Shown here: piece by piece, positions 10,429 through 25,400 of the stretch
How positions within the stretch are numbered: the first letter of the stretch is position 1
Layout: every line of letters starts with the position of its first letter
From: Echinococcus granulosus
Lineage: Eukaryota; Platyhelminthes; Cestoda; Cyclophyllidea; Taeniidae
Direction: 5' to 3'
Assembly (NCBI RefSeq): GCF_000524195.1
Contig: NW_020170494.1
Coordinates: 175,366 to 239,365 of the forward strand
Length of the DNA stretch: 64,000 nucleotides
Notes under the pieces: model-generated
Told to the model about the DNA's origin: nothing
Databases searched by the model: none
Seen by the model: the letters and a program-made list of their open reading frames with translations, nothing else
Made by a program: the position numbers and the translations under genes

Positions 10429-13400
10429 CATCCCAATTGGCCATTGTTGCTGACGACGGTTTTTATGCTGACCGGAGAGATGTGGCCCTGGTCGAATGCT
10501 GGAAGCATGGAGCTGTCACCGACGTCTCCGTATTGATGAATGGCGGTGTTGTGCGCTCTTCCACCACGCCCGCTACCTCTGTACTCCTCAACTACTGCAT
10601 GCAGGAAGCCGCCCTTCCTGGTTCAGTTTTTTTTCTTTCTAAATTTTGAAGCACTTATTTCACTCAGAAGTGAAATGGAGTGTGGTTCAACTTAGGTTGC
10701 GAAAGCAGTGTTTGTTCACTTCTTGAAAAATAATATTTAAGAGTGGTCTTAGGATCTTTCTAGTTCTAATCTGTCTAAATAAGGTTTGGTAAGTGATACT
10801 TTCATTTGTGCTTAAAATTATGACGAATAATGAGCACCACTAACAGTATTTTCTTTCGATTCATTCCTTGATTAATTTATAGTTGAATCGATGCTTTAGT
10901 ATGAATATCGTCTAGTGATTTACTTTGGTTGAGTTCCAATCGAATAAAAGGTTTCTTCATTTTGGGCATTTTTTTGAAGCTTATCAATTTTTCTCTCTCA
11001 GGCTTGCATATCAACCTTTCAGAGGGGGAGCCATTAAGTACCAAAGGATCTATAAGCTCTCTTCTAGAAGACGGGACGGGTCTATTTTATGGAAAGGCGA
11101 ATTTGCGGAGGAACTTGCAGACGGTACACTTATGGCACGTTGAAATCGAAATTGAGCGGCAAATAATAAAGTTCGAAAAATTGTTTGGTGTATCGCCTCT
11201 ACGAGTTGATGGACATCAGCACTGTCATGTTTTGCCAGGTCTGCTGGTTGTCAGTTGTCATCTCATTGTAATCGGAGCAAAAATTAGGGAATTATTGCAT
11301 TACCTTTAAGGCATTGTCGAAGTGCTCTGTCGTCTCCTACCTCGGCACAGTGTGTCCTGGATCCGATTGCCTGAAGAAGTCGTGTTGAAGCAAAGGGACT
11401 CTCAAATGCTGTTTTCCAGAATGAACTTAGCCGGTGAGATGAAAAATATATTCTACTTATTTGGGTTAGTAAATAAGTATCGATGCTATACCAATTCCTT
11501 GCGCTTTCTTCCCGTGCTCCTAATTCTGTCTTGAAGACGCAGAATGACGACACCCGCATGGAAATTTTGGTCTGTGAATTAGTACACGAATTGACTTATG
11601 TCTTGGAATCCTATCACGATCCCAAAAGGTAGACATAATTTAGATCAGCTGGAGGTGTGACCTGAAGGTCATTCCGTCAGTAATCATTTTATTTCCTTCA
11701 ATAGGTGAATCTCCAATAGACTTTTACCGTGAAGTTTCCAGTCAAGCCGCTGCAGCACGTGTTCATTTTCAGTCTGCAGGTTTGAAGTGAGTTTAATTTG
11801 CGATATTTAAATTACACGCTTCTACGAAATGCGGAACTTGGAAAATGCTTTAATAAAAGTTGATTTATTGCAGAGTGGAAATGGTTTTATTTTCCCTATT
11901 TACGCTCAGGCCACTGAAATTGAAGTATACACAGCACGCGGTGATTAGCAATGGAATCGTTTTGTAATTTTCTTTTTATCAAAACGTTTTCTAGTGTTAG
12001 ATTTTGATAGACTCATATTTATTGTCCACATTTATTAAAGCAGTGCTAAGTCAACCTTTTAGGCTTTACTGTGATTTGTGATATTATCAGATTGAAAGGG
12101 ATGAAGATTTAAGGCATTATTTGAGCGTGTGGGTTATTGCGTTCTCTCTCCGTAAAACATCGACCTCTACATGTTTTATTCCTGCTCTTTCATATTTTCT
12201 CTAAGTTAAATAGTCGTTCACTGTTTACGGCACTTCGTATTTTATGGCCACCCGCATGATGGACCTTTCAAATTGCTTGTTTTTCCACATCTCCATAGGA
12301 GGACAAGCAAAATTTAGTTGGAAGAAAGTATATTTCTACTACGATCAATTTTCTGAAAAAAAGTATTTCCAATTGGAGAAACATCTGCCAAGTTTTAGAT
12401 GATCTATCATCTCTATCCGGGCTATTTCTTCTAGATAAGAACCACGTTTCTCTTCTTTACTCCAAAATTTGTATGGAATGATGGATGCTTGTTAATGCTA
12501 TCCCTTTAAGTTCTTGGAATATTCTTTCCCATTTAACAAAAGGGAATTTAGTTTCTTCAAGATTCGCAAAATTTATTTTCCCCTTTCTTTGGTCATAACG
12601 TCCTGATTCCATTCATTAAATTCTTCAAAACAGTTGGTATTGTGGCCCCAGAGGACGTGATAAGGCCTACCCGTGTAAAAGAACGGATTATTAGCAGATT
12701 TGGAGTGCAAAAGGGGCCCGGAAATGAAAGGTGGGGTCGAGAGTCTGCGCCACCAAGATGGTGGTGCAATCTGTGGCGATTGAAGACCCCGCTTGGCTAG
12801 ATAGCCATCCCAATACATATCGTTTCACCATCATTTCATCTGTAATTTGATGTGATTGCCAGCGTACTGCCGTGAGTTTGTTGTTGCCGTACCGCCTTAT
12901 TCTCACCTCTTCATTGATGAAGTCTCTTCAGGTAGATGAAGCAGGATATTTGAGTTTTTCTGATTTCGCTTAACACATACGCAATTGCAGGTGTCAATTG
13001 ACAGTACCCTCTCAATGAAGTGACAAGCTGAATGCGACCTCTGTAGAAGTCTTGCCTTGTCCTCTCACTCGTCATGGGCCCATGCACTTCGCAAAAACTG
13101 ACACAACCAAACACAACCTCTAACTTCGTGGAAAGCTTTGAGTAAACAGTCTGGTCACATGGAAGAAGTTATAGTTATGGTGAGCCAAGGCCTCCCAAAG
13201 TGCGTTGTCTTGCGCAGTTCTGCTTATGTCTTAAAGAATACAAACATCTACTATGGAGATTTTTAACTCCTTTCAAAGTATGTATCCGCTGTACTTCGTG
13301 CAGATGGCGTTTTAGCAGGAACACCTTGTGCACGTAAAAATGTCAGGCATTCCTCCTAGTTATGACATTTGCTTCTAATCAAGAGTTGAATTGTACTTTT

Positions 13401-16400
13401 ACAGCAAAGTACGTCAGTGTGTGCGAGTGCCTTGACGATACCTTACTTCCACTGTCGTTTGGTACATACCACCCACATATTTCGTTCACTAATGCAGTGC
13501 CTTTAATCCATCAATAGTTAAAAAGAGAATGGAGTTCGTGTGGATCCACTTAGTTGAAAGGTAAATGCAATGTGCTGCATTTAAAGTCAATCTTGTAGCA
13601 GGCAATAAGGTCCTTCTCCGCCTTCTCGACTAGGATCAGCGTCTTAGGGGAACGCCAAGCACCAAATTTAGGATACTTTGGTGGTCTAACGTGACACTGC
13701 CCTTAATTTCTGCAGAGTTTATTTATAACATACGGTAAACGTATGCGACATTGAGTTCAAAGGAAATGAAATGGGGCGGATTGGAGAAACGGTATAATGC
13801 ACGCTTCTATTTTTACAATGGACCTTGAAACATCCATCCGCACATGTGGGCTACAATACACTGCGACTGTACTGAGAAACCGGCCAATTCGGCTGCTGCT
13901 CAAACCTAGAAGAATGTGATTGTTCTCTGACTGAGAGCATCCTGCATTTATTTTCTTGTTAGGAAATCAACTACCATCTCCAAGACACAGTGGGCGCAGT
14001 AGCTTTTTGTGAGTTTTTAAATAATACCCCACATATTTGTGACGCTGGGCTCAGATAAGAAAATGAAGGCGTCGTATGTATGACACCGATAGCGAGTACC
14101 TTAAGTGTGGCTACAATGTATAACTGTAAGTTAACTGTGCGCTGAACTACTCGAGACCACCAAAAAGTGGAATGGGAGAATCAACATTCTGCTGCCGTGG
14201 TCTACGATTCTCCTTGAAATTACACCGATTCTCGCCTGTCGTCGAAACCTCCATGGAACCAGTGTCTCTTCAAGTAATACCTCGGGGTTTCGGCAAGTAA
14301 ATGAACTGGACTTGTCATTTAAAATCCACAATTTTGGGTTGCAGCTAATTTGTTTCGCAGTAGTTTGTAATCATGATCGCCACTTTGCAATGTAGTCCCT
14401 TCCCTCTACTCATAGTTTGCGTCCACTTTCTGGTAATATTGGATTCCCCTGGAAGAAATGACGGCGATGTTAACCAACCGTTATTAATCTTTTGACCTAA
14501 TGAGGGTTTGGTGAAGTGTCAAGTAAATTTCTAAAGTCCTACGAATAGTGGTGTATAAATTGGGAACTCTGTTCCTGCTCATTGTTTTGGGATCTCATTA
14601 CAAGTGATCCAAAATACGACATTTTTGAAGTCGTGCAATTTGTGTGTTAATTTGTCACAGTGACGTGTGTAAACTAAAATGAACACCCTTTTCGAGCATT
14701 ACTTTGATGATGGCCGCCAGTTTGTCCACTACGTTTAGGCTTGTATCTCATACGATGACTGCTTTTTTGAAGTGCGTGTCAAGCATTACCAAAGGTCTAT
14801 TACTTTTCTATGGCTTACTTCGGTTTTATGTAAACACAGTCTTACATTCCTTCTTATTTGTGATTTTCGTCCATACCTTGATTCAATTCAAACTGCTTCT
14901 AACCCTGGAAATTGTCCTAGTCCCACGTACAGATTGATTTCGAAAAATGAGGTGGATAAGGACTCAGTCATTTTGACCAAGATATACTTTCTATGAAACC
15001 TTCTGCATGCCTGTTACATGCAATTTGGTTTTGCATTGAGCTAAATTGAATCGCACTGCACGCTAAAAGTATGCTGTGATTTTCTGTGGGCATTCTTGTT
15101 CCTGAGATAGACCAATGATGGTATCTGGACTTCAAGTCTTATCATTGCTTAATTAAATGGCCTTTTTTCGTGCTAATGGCAAGTCATCATCAGGGGCCTA
15201 AGCTATTAGTGTGTCTTAGATTCTTCATTAAATTTATCAGCACAGCTTACATGTTAGTCTAATTGCTTTTTTCAAAACCCTTCACTGATATCAGAGGCTT
15301 GTTTTGCCTCCATTTTGGATCTCTAAGGTTTTATATTGCTGAACTGCGTTCTGTTCCAAAAAGTCCTTTCTCTAAATTCAATCACTAGTCTTTTCTCCGC
15401 TAAATTTATCTCGATTTAAACGTACTACAACGGCTTTTAAACCCTAAATTGCTATCTCTTGCCTCATGCTTATTTCGCACAGTATCGTGCTTTACAATTT
15501 CATTCAGAGCAAAAATTGTTGTCCGTCTTGCTACATTTCTTTCCTGTCTGGTGTTTTGTCCCCGTGCACCGTTAGGCTGCATTGACGGATTTACTTTTTA
15601 AACGAATATACCCGTTTTCACTTTTCATTTGCCAAAAATGGGCTAATGAACTCATTCCTCTACATCCGGCACAGTTCCCACGTTTTTGCCACGTATAACA
15701 ACCACTTTTACCCATAAACAACTGCATTTCTTTGGGGCGACTCTCTTTTTAAAAGCGTTTGATTACTCTTTCTTGGAATTTTTTGCGGTGGTCCTTTGCA
15801 ATTTGATTAAGTTCTTCAAATTTTTATTTTTAAACCCTAAGTACCTCCCCTTATTCGCAACGTCCTTCTTGCTGACAAGACTTCCATTTTTTTACTTGGA
15901 TCACAAATTAATTCCACTCCTGTTGCCGAACAATGACTAGGGTATTTCCTTGAATAATTTCTAGTGGAAGATATTTAATTGTTGCGTTTGTAATGATTTG
16001 CGCCCTTTGCATCATATTTCGGTACATGATATTTGTTGTAACCTGTAGGGACCTATAATTTGCGATTGCCCATTTGCGTCACAGGGCATAGGTATGCCTC
16101 CTACTATTTTGGAACCTTGTGTAATTAAATGTCGGTTGAATCTGATGTAACTCGAGTTTGTCTGCTCAATGAAGCATAAGTCTCTAGTAAAACTTGAAGA
16201 AGGAACGATATGTGGTAGTAGGACGTTTAGGCCTGAAATTACTGAATTACTAGTCAAAAATGCATCAAGCTGATGATGACTCACTAAAATATTCCTGATA
16301 ATGAAGGCTTTTTTCTCCGCTGAGCTTTTGCTGCGGTTTGACGTGCGTGATTAAACAATTCGTTTGCACGCGTAGATGTCTTATGGGTCAGCAAACGGCA

Positions 16401-19400
16401 ATAACTCTAAAAAGCTACCAACTTTTCATTATTTCGGTCACATACTTCATAGAAATGCGCCGTTTTTAGAATGTTTACTGCATGAATTGGGATGAAGCCT
16501 ATCATTTTTACCGAAATGTTAAGCAAACGAACAAATCATTGGTTGCCTCCAACAGATCCACTGTCTAACGCCTTCAAAACATCAATTCATCTGTAGTAGG
16601 CTACGCCTACTTTGTATGCGATGAGCTATAAACAAGGTTGTTCATTGTGAGTTTTTTCTGAGAAATATGCAACTCGGAGGTGTGTATGAAAACTTCTTCT
16701 TGCGAAACAGCCGTGATTGGTCCGACTGTGTGAAGGGAGGCCTATCCTTACAAGATAACATAAAACTCTATATCGCGAAACTTACCTGTCAGAAGATTTG
16801 CACTTTAGGGTAGGACAGATGGAGAAGCTACCTGGTCATCTTTTTTATACCCTCGATATCTCCTACTGATGGCTATCGCCTTGGCATTTGGCTGTCGCAT
16901 ACGAAATGGGCATTTGGCTAGGCTTGCAAGCTTGTGCCTCCTCGGGAAAGAATTATACCTTGTAGTGATGATTACTTCAATGAATGAGATTCTAAAGTTT
17001 TTTAGCTACTTATTTCCTATTATAAGAGGCCGCATGAGTTTATTTGGTTAAGCTGTATCAACCATATTCTTACAACATGATTATCTGACATTCTTAGGAG
17101 TGCAAAATGATGTCAATCGCCTCTTCAGGAGCACAATCTGTCAACTTGCACGTCAATAAGCTTTTTGTAACTTGTCGTTTTTTCCAAAATGCTTATCCAA
17201 CGAAGCCTTTGCTACATCGCCGACGTATGTAATTTTCATAACGGCGACTGGTTTTTCGCAAGCGTGGGCTCTTGAACGCTTTTAAATGCTGTTTTGTGGG
17301 TTTTTCCTTCATCCTCTAGTTTTACAAATCAGTCCCAGTTCGTACAGTTTCAGCAGTTTTCTCCTAACTGCACAATTTTGTTTTTCGCTCTGGATTGAAA
17401 ATGCACCGATTAAGTGACTAACTGTTTGTACAATGAATTAGTATGGGAGAATCTCGGCGATCTCGCACTTTCAATTAAAATTCAAAATCTCATTCGCGAC
17501 TAAGTGAATCTAACCGCCGAGTTGAAGCCGAATTAAGCTGATCACGTTAAACTCGGTCAAATGAGTTGTTTTCTTTGGTTTTCATGTTTCTATCAATCAA
17601 CCAATTCCTCTGGTTTACTAGAGTATTGCCAGAAAATTCAATTGAATTGTTTTTTTTTTTGCTTACTTGAAGTAGTGCTTCTAATATCATCTGATATATC
17701 AATCCTTATGTTGGTTAACCTCCAAAATCCTGTGCTTCCTTGATTCGAAACTACATGAATTTTGCTTGTTTTATTGACCAGAAGGTTTGCTTTCTGACCC
17801 CAATCTCGGGTTTTTGGTAATAAAAAAGTTGGTCATCTTTAGCTTTACTCCATAAAACCTCGAACTTGGCGACATTGTTGTCAAATGAGTTGCGATATTA
17901 TTCCTGCTTCTCGAAGTTGATTCTACTAAAAGGAGACTTATTTGATGGTGTTTGCACAAGCATGCCATGCGTTGTGCCTGGAGAATGAAGAGTGCGATAT
18001 GGGTTCACACTTTTGTGACCTTTATGGCCAGTTAAGTACGATGACCTCTGCAGAACAACAAATTGCCACTGTATTTTAGTAAAAATATGATTCACAGTAA
18101 CTCCGTTGTGAGGGCCTGTCTCAAAGAAAAGTCGCCAATTCCGACTCATTGAAGATTTGTTCTACTTAGAATTATTCTGCTTATAAACCAAAAAGCACAA
18201 TTATCCTCAGAAAATGTCTGTGTCCCGTCTACTTTGGTGTTTTAAACTCAATCAATCCAGTGGCGACGCTATTTGGTAAAATTCACCATCATTAGGCAGA
18301 TGTTCACGAACGTGGTAAATTGAAGACACGGTGTTGACTAATCCATTGTTTATGACCTTATTTAACATGCTTACACCATCCAATTTTCAGCTTTACACTA
18401 TTGCCTAGCACACAATAGTGTTGCCAGATATCTAATTTCACCAGGTAGACTAGAAGAACCGGGTGTGCAGGGGTTACGTTATTCCCCTAGTCAGGCGTTT
18501 TGCGCAACCAATTTCTCTATTTATCCAAAACTGTGGCCCCTAATGTGACACCATTGGCAACACGTATTACCTTCACCTTTGTTCCTTCATCCCATTTCTC
18601 AATTCCGTTTAGTGTCTGCGCTCAAATAAGTGTTTCGGCTACAAATATGCGTTTGGTTTTGATTCTAGTCACCTCATAACGGCAACTCCTCTCATCACAA
18701 ATTCACCGGGTGTACGCCTTCATTTAGTGGAATGAATTCGGGACTATGCTGCTTCTGCTGGGTGAATAATTTGGCAAAGTGGGCGAATTCATGTGGGAGT
18801 AAAATTTCCACGTGAAAATAGCTTTGTCTTCCAGGAATGCTCACTGAGATGGACTCTAGGTCTTTTTCAAGCGTCCAGCACTTTCATTTCGAAACGAACA
18901 TCATTATCGCTATCACCCAGGTGGAGTGATTTATTATGTTTGTCAAAAAATTGTATCATCCCAATCTCATTATGTTTCACTTTCCTTTTCAAATAAACCG
19001 CGTTTGGTAAGGCGCGTGTGCGATGTTTTATTTCATCCGAGATCTTACTGTTGTTTCCCACTCTTACACGAATTTCACAATTAAAACTGTAGAGAATGTG
19101 AATATAAATGGGATTTCATCGATATATAATCCCGACAAATCGTTTTAAAATGCCACCTTAGGAAATCCCTGTGCATGCAGTGAAAGTCCTTAAACCTTCC
19201 CATTTTGTATCTGTTCAATCCGCACCTCGATCTCCAGGCATGATTGTCCAGAAGCGTCGCAATTTTCCGTTTGTTTAAACAAAAAGTTTTATTTTAAGCA
19301 TAGCCTGTGGGATGAATTTGGACTATCGGAACTAATAGGTCAATAGGTTTACCAAAAACATCGAAAACACGTCCTTTGCACTGAAGAAGTGATCAGTACA

Positions 19401-22400
19401 CTTTGAATTGACGAAATAAGAAACAGCGTGGAGTCAGCTCGCAGCTGTACCTATTTTGAAGGAGTGACACAACAGTTGTCATTGTCGGCTAAAAAAATAA
19501 CAGTTTTGAAACACGCCATTTTCTAAAGAATTGTTGTCTAATGACTCCCTTTAGTACAACGCCCTTCATCTTTTTACATTATTCGCTTTAAGTGTGACTA
19601 TTTGCGTCTTCGTGCTTCACTGTCTAGTGAAATTTAAACATTTTACTTCAACTTAATAGGTTTTATATCTTTTGAAGCTTTCTTCCGACAAGTGTATTTT
19701 ATATGGTGATATGTGGTTGGAATACTGGCATTACCTTTTGAACAAGCAGGGTAGATGATGTCAGTGCTAGAGACCCCAGTCAGATTCGGTGGTGGAGTGT
19801 TTTTTGATGGCAGTTGTTACCTTTAAAACAAAGGTCATTTTTTGTAACCGCCAATCTATTTTAAGTAAGCGCCGTCGGATTGGGGAACGTGCTGCATTTT
19901 TGTCCTTGTTATGCCACAAAGAGGTTACCACTGCTAATCTAAGCCCATATCCAAAAATAGTAACTGTTTACCGTTTGCCAATTTGATTGAAGAGACTATC
20001 TAGTGCAATTTCTGAAAGACTTCGCATAAACCCATTCCTAAGTACGCGCAAATAAGGATTCACCTAACATTACAGTGCCATCCAGTCAACTCATGACCAT
20101 ATAATATTGCTGGCAAAATGTGAATGCATAAGTGGAGCATAGGTCTTCCGAAAAAAAACCGCTTAGCATTTCGGTCATGCAGAAGTCCCACACAATGCTA
20201 AGAGGAAAAATAATCCTGTGAACACAAGCATTACAATCTATTAGATGAAAAGGGTTTAATCTTACTGTTGCCTGAACGATTAAAAATACAGATGTTGAGA
20301 TCATAAAGTACTTTTCATCGAATCACATATTACGAAACCCGAAATTCAAGTGGAGGGATTCTCTCAAAATATGCCTGGCTCTCACTAATTTTTAATACAC
20401 TCTCGAGTTCTTTCCATCACAACAGTTTTTTATTGCCATCGGTTCAGATTTGTGCATTTAACACCAAAGTTGACCTAGATCCTGGTATCATCAATCTGTC
20501 CAGAACTTTTAAAAGTTGTTAATGATGCCTATAAGCTTTTAAATTTAGGGAAACGTATTAGTCAGGGATTCAATTGGGAGATGAGTCCGTTTTGTCGGCT
20601 TGTTGGCCTTTCTTGTTATGTGGACACAAATTATTAATTACGTGTGCTTATGGATTGGTTTTACCCCATTTGTTCATTCACTAGATGGAAAATTGGGGAC
20701 ACTGCAGCAAACACGCGAAGCGAATTCGTTTATCCAACTGAGGTGTGGAAAATCAGGATAGGATTAATGCTTTCTGAGTTGCTAAGTGTACCAGCTTATT
20801 TACGTGAATTCCTCACCGAATCATTTTAAAGATGTTAATTATTCACTGCTTTTCTTGATTTTACGTGTTTCTGTTTATAAAGCTAAGTCCTGTGGCGCGA
20901 CAAGTTGGGATGGGATCGGCTGCTGTCACCTAGCCCATGGTGCCATCATTTTGACATACTCCAATGGGTCCGAACACGTGAAATTGACCGAAAAATTAAT
21001 AGGAGTAATCTCAAAAAGTAGTAGCCGTTTTTGCGGGTAAAAACCCATAAAATTAACTTCTGTAAATTGGAACAATTCTCCAAAATTCTACAAGAACTTT
21101 GGATTTTGGTGCTACGATGACCCAGATTGCAAGTAGTGGCAACTGCATTTGTTGTTTGTTGTATTCTGTAGAACCCGACTACGGTAGGGGTAGGCTATAG
21201 CTATCAACGAAAACGGTAGTCCATTTGTCTGCCAAAAAACCGCGAAAAAGTTGTTTTACGTGTGTCTGAGACATGGGCAATCTTGACGGCACTACCAGGT
21301 ATGCTCAACCACTGGTTGGAGATCAGTTAGATTGCTGGTCACATGCACAGCTGTTATTGAACGTTCAGCCACTTGTGGCCGATTTGCTTGCCCTTAACAT
21401 CCCGGCCAGTTTTATTGAGAGAGGACACAGCCAACCCACGGGTGTGATCGAGGCCCTGCTGCTTCATGGGCACGATTAGTCCTCTTGAAAAGGATATCGT
21501 ATATTTGGCGATTCATTGATCTGGAGAGGCCATCCGGTGTTACGTTTCTTCCTCTCCCTACCCAAATCAGGAAGTCGATGTTGGTGACTTAAGACGTTCT
21601 TGTAATACCATATTCCTTTGCGGTAAGTTGAAAGCCTTGAACGATATACCTAACTACAGGATCTCAAATTTTCCTTCGTGATTCCATGATTTGTTGTTCC
21701 ATCCCATTTGATTGTCGTGCCGATATTGAACAGTCCCACTCTTTCCCCTGGGCTTAAAGGTCTACATCCAACTATCCATTTTGTAAGTGTTAATCTGTTG
21801 TTGCGGCTCTCATCACCAGTCCTCTAAGACAGGAGTGAGTTCCGATATTGTTAACTTTGCGATTAAATATTTCATCAACAGGAGACTTTCCTTCTATATT
21901 TGTCAAGCAGGTGTCGTCCGCTAGTTCATTAGAAATATATCAATGACCTCTTGGGTTTACCTCCCCTACTCCTGTTTTTTTTCGTTAAGACTTGCTCGGA
22001 AGCGTCGACAAATCTTTCAGCCCGATCGTTTGACTAAGGATGGTAGGGGGATGATCGACGCTCAAAAGTTACCTGGTCGTAGATTGCTTGCTGCTTCCTG
22101 AGTATGTCACTGTGGGGTTCGCACTCACATTCTACAACGAAGTAGACTAAGTGGGCTGTTAAAGACAATTCCAGCAAATTCAAGTCTTGGCGCTTTGGCA
22201 TGTGACAGGTTTTGGTGACCAACACAATCCAGATCAACGGTATGGTCGAATTCATCGACGATTCTCGGTAATCCACCGAAAGTGCTACAGTTTGCCTGCT
22301 TCCTTTCACTCAGCGCTAGCCTAACTGAAGGCGAACTGACTTCTTGATAGTGCCCACCGACGCATACTTTCTGTATGTGGATTTTTCGCTCCTTTCAGTC

Positions 22401-25400
22401 ATCTACGTTTTGCTGCTTTTACTAGAGTACCATTTTTTGTTACCGAAATGAGAGCATCTTACACAACAATGTCTTTTGAAGGGACAAAATCCTACGAAGT
22501 TTCAACCGACGCACTGCCAGTGTGTTGAGAGTGGTTTCTGCAGCCGGATTCCGTGGGGCCTTCGGAGATATACCATCAGTCGTTAGATTAAGACTGTCTC
22601 ATGCCTCAAATTTTCCAAGTCCTAGCATTCTGCTTTTGCGGTTTATATTTGTGGTTTCTGAGCCCAGTTTAATCCTGTTCAAAATCCGAGTCATGATCCC
22701 AGTATCTCGAGGGTTCTAAAGCCATGCGCAAAAATCAGGCACTCGAATCGGCTCTCTGTTGTATTTCAGCGTTTGAAGCGTTATATTCCTTGTTAATCTT
22801 GCTAGCCTACGTCATCCAGTCATCTTGAGAATTTTGGTCAGGCTCTAGCAGTGGCACCATGTGCTAAACCTTGGGACTTAATCACCAAGCTCTTGTCCTT
22901 GAGATGTTCTATCTCCTGGTTTTTCGGCGAGAACACATTTGGTATATCCTTTGTGCTCCACTACATCAAGCTTGCACAAAAATTAAAACACTCCATGTCT
23001 TTTTTGGGCATGTTATCTCGGAGGATGTCATCGGGTTTTTTGAGTCAGATTTCAAACGTGACACCCGACATTGGATTAACTACGAATTTTGGAGTGCTAT
23101 CAATCAGTGTGCTTGCCATTGGAGTACTGGTTTATCTCATTTAGAATGGCGACTTTCAGACGGATAGCTCATCGGTCTGGATTTTAGTGGGCTTTTTTTA
23201 GCCATCTCAAGTGGTTACCGCTGCCATCACTGAAGGTTCGCTTGAGTTTTCTCATCGAAATCGACGTCATTAATTTTATGTTACCATGATCGTATCACCT
23301 TAGAGCCCGTCAGATAAGAGAGCACCGTTTGCGTTGGCAATCCCGATCTCCTCTATCATGGTCGGGCTTCATGGGATAAGCTTTTTTCATACAGTCCCTT
23401 GCTACATCTACACACGTTTTGGTGTTCAACTTATACCTAGAAAAATTTAGCTTCGAATGACTTGTTGGTGAGGTATGAACCATCCTGAGTCAGTTTAGGA
23501 AACAATGTCTTGGTACTCAGCGTCTGCTGACTTCCCGGAAATTCAAATATTTCTGATTCGTACTGTCTACCGTTTCCATAACATCGTTTGTCTCCTGTTA
23601 AAATTCACCTTGTGCGTCCATTAGATGTTCCGCATGCTAAGTGTCCACAGAAGTGATTGATGAGTGGTCTGGGAACCATAACGGCCGGATCATAACTGGC
23701 TGATAGGTGCACGACCGCCTTTGAAGCGTTTTTGCCAATCGTAATGGGTTTGATATATTTTATGGGAATAGGCATCAGTGGGTTCGAATTTTACACCTTT
23801 GTTGGGGAGAAACTGCATCACCACGCCTTGTTTCATTCTCGCAGAACCACTGTCATCATGATTAACGATGTCTGACTTAGCGTTAATTGCTTCTACTTTG
23901 TAAGCAACCCTTACAAGCCACATGAATATTTCGTGGGCTCATGCAATTTACAGGTGCTTTTACTGCCCATAAAATTGTTTTATGCCGAAAACTCCTTTCT
24001 GACAATCTTTGCTATTCCGGTTTGCAGGATTATTTCAGTCTATTAATCAATCTCACTAAACAAGATTTCAACACCATAGAATAGGAGCACACTTTTTTAC
24101 TACGGGCGACATTTTTGGCATGGAAGTACAAGGAATAGATCAACAATGTTAAGTAAATTTTCAGGAAGCACACAGTCCTCACGTAATGTCCCATATTTGT
24201 GTTTCAAATGGCATTAATGTTCTTCTGACTCCTATCTACTTTCAGATTACTGAGCCTAGTAGTTCGCTTTTCCCACTGCTACAACTTGAATGCACTCCCC
24301 ACATTTTGCATGTACCTCGTTCGGCTTACGTGTGGCTGGAGTCATTTGCTTTCTCTGTTTCTAGACGCGCTTCGTACACCACTTCCGATGCACTTTTATC
24401 AAGGCAGAAAAATGATTTATCTTAGGAACCAGTCATTTGTTTAAAGTCAGTTTCTTCGTCATTCCCCTATTACAATTCAATGTCCTTCTCCTTACCTTGA
24501 TCGTCAATGCGACCGAGGGTAATATTTCCTCGAAGTGAGGTCACTTTGCCTTTGCTTATTTATTTTAGGGGAATCGTTTCTTCTCTTACTCCAAGGTTTG
24601 CATCTTGTACGCCCATTTCCCCCAAATGCCCTCATTTTTACAGCTTATGGGTTTTACTTTTCCGTTCCGGGTCGTTTCACAACTTCCATTCATGTTGACC
24701 TTAAATGCAATATTACTTAAAAAATAGGTGCTGAATTTATTACATCGTAAGTTTGGTAATAAAAGCTCTTAAAAATGGGGTGCCTCACTACTTTGCACGT
24801 GTGTATAGTCAAAAGTCTTTTGCATTAAAGATCTCGTCAGTTACTTTGCTAAATCTGTCAAGTTTTCCCGTTATTTTCGTTTCAAAATTTCCGTTATTGT
24901 CTTTACTAATTCAATTGAACATTCTTTTTAGTTCAGTGCTCAAGACAATCCTATTAGTTGCCCTACCTAAATTTACAAGCATTATTTTTGGTTATGGCGA
25001 AGAAGGAGTTGCATTTGTATGATCTGATTCGTGGCAAGGTTTAGTTTTTCAATGTTGGGTAGAATTTTCTTTCCAATGAGTAATCGTAAATGAAATATAA
25101 CTGTCAGAATTTACATATTTAGTGACCTTTTTACCGACTTGAACTTCTGGCACGTTGGTTATATCAGTGATTTATCTACCTGTCACATCTGTTAGCTCAG
25201 CTGAGAACTAAGATGTGGAGATGATCCTCGAGTAGGAGTGAAATGAAAAGTATTTTAAACATTTCAGATCGTCATCTGCGCTCACTTACCAAGCCATGCG
25301 ACATTCTGAGAATGGCCAGATTAACTTAACTTATCTGGTATTGTCCTCATTACCCTGTCATTAAGTTAGCAGATTAATGTGCTTGCGTCGGTGACATTTA

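Noticed and set aside
10925..11143. 72-codon plus-strand frame
   Set aside because: It overlaps YDJC exon 11002-11238 in another frame; the exon frame matches the family, this one does not.
12573..13114. Cluster of minus-strand frames that might be a transposase or pol fragment
   Set aside because: Read in all frames; no ordered motifs of any transposon family could be found.
16595..16611. Perfect 7-bp inverted repeat agtaggc-tac-gcctact
   Set aside because: A short stem of this kind is expected by chance in 64 kb; no T-run or other context gives it a role.
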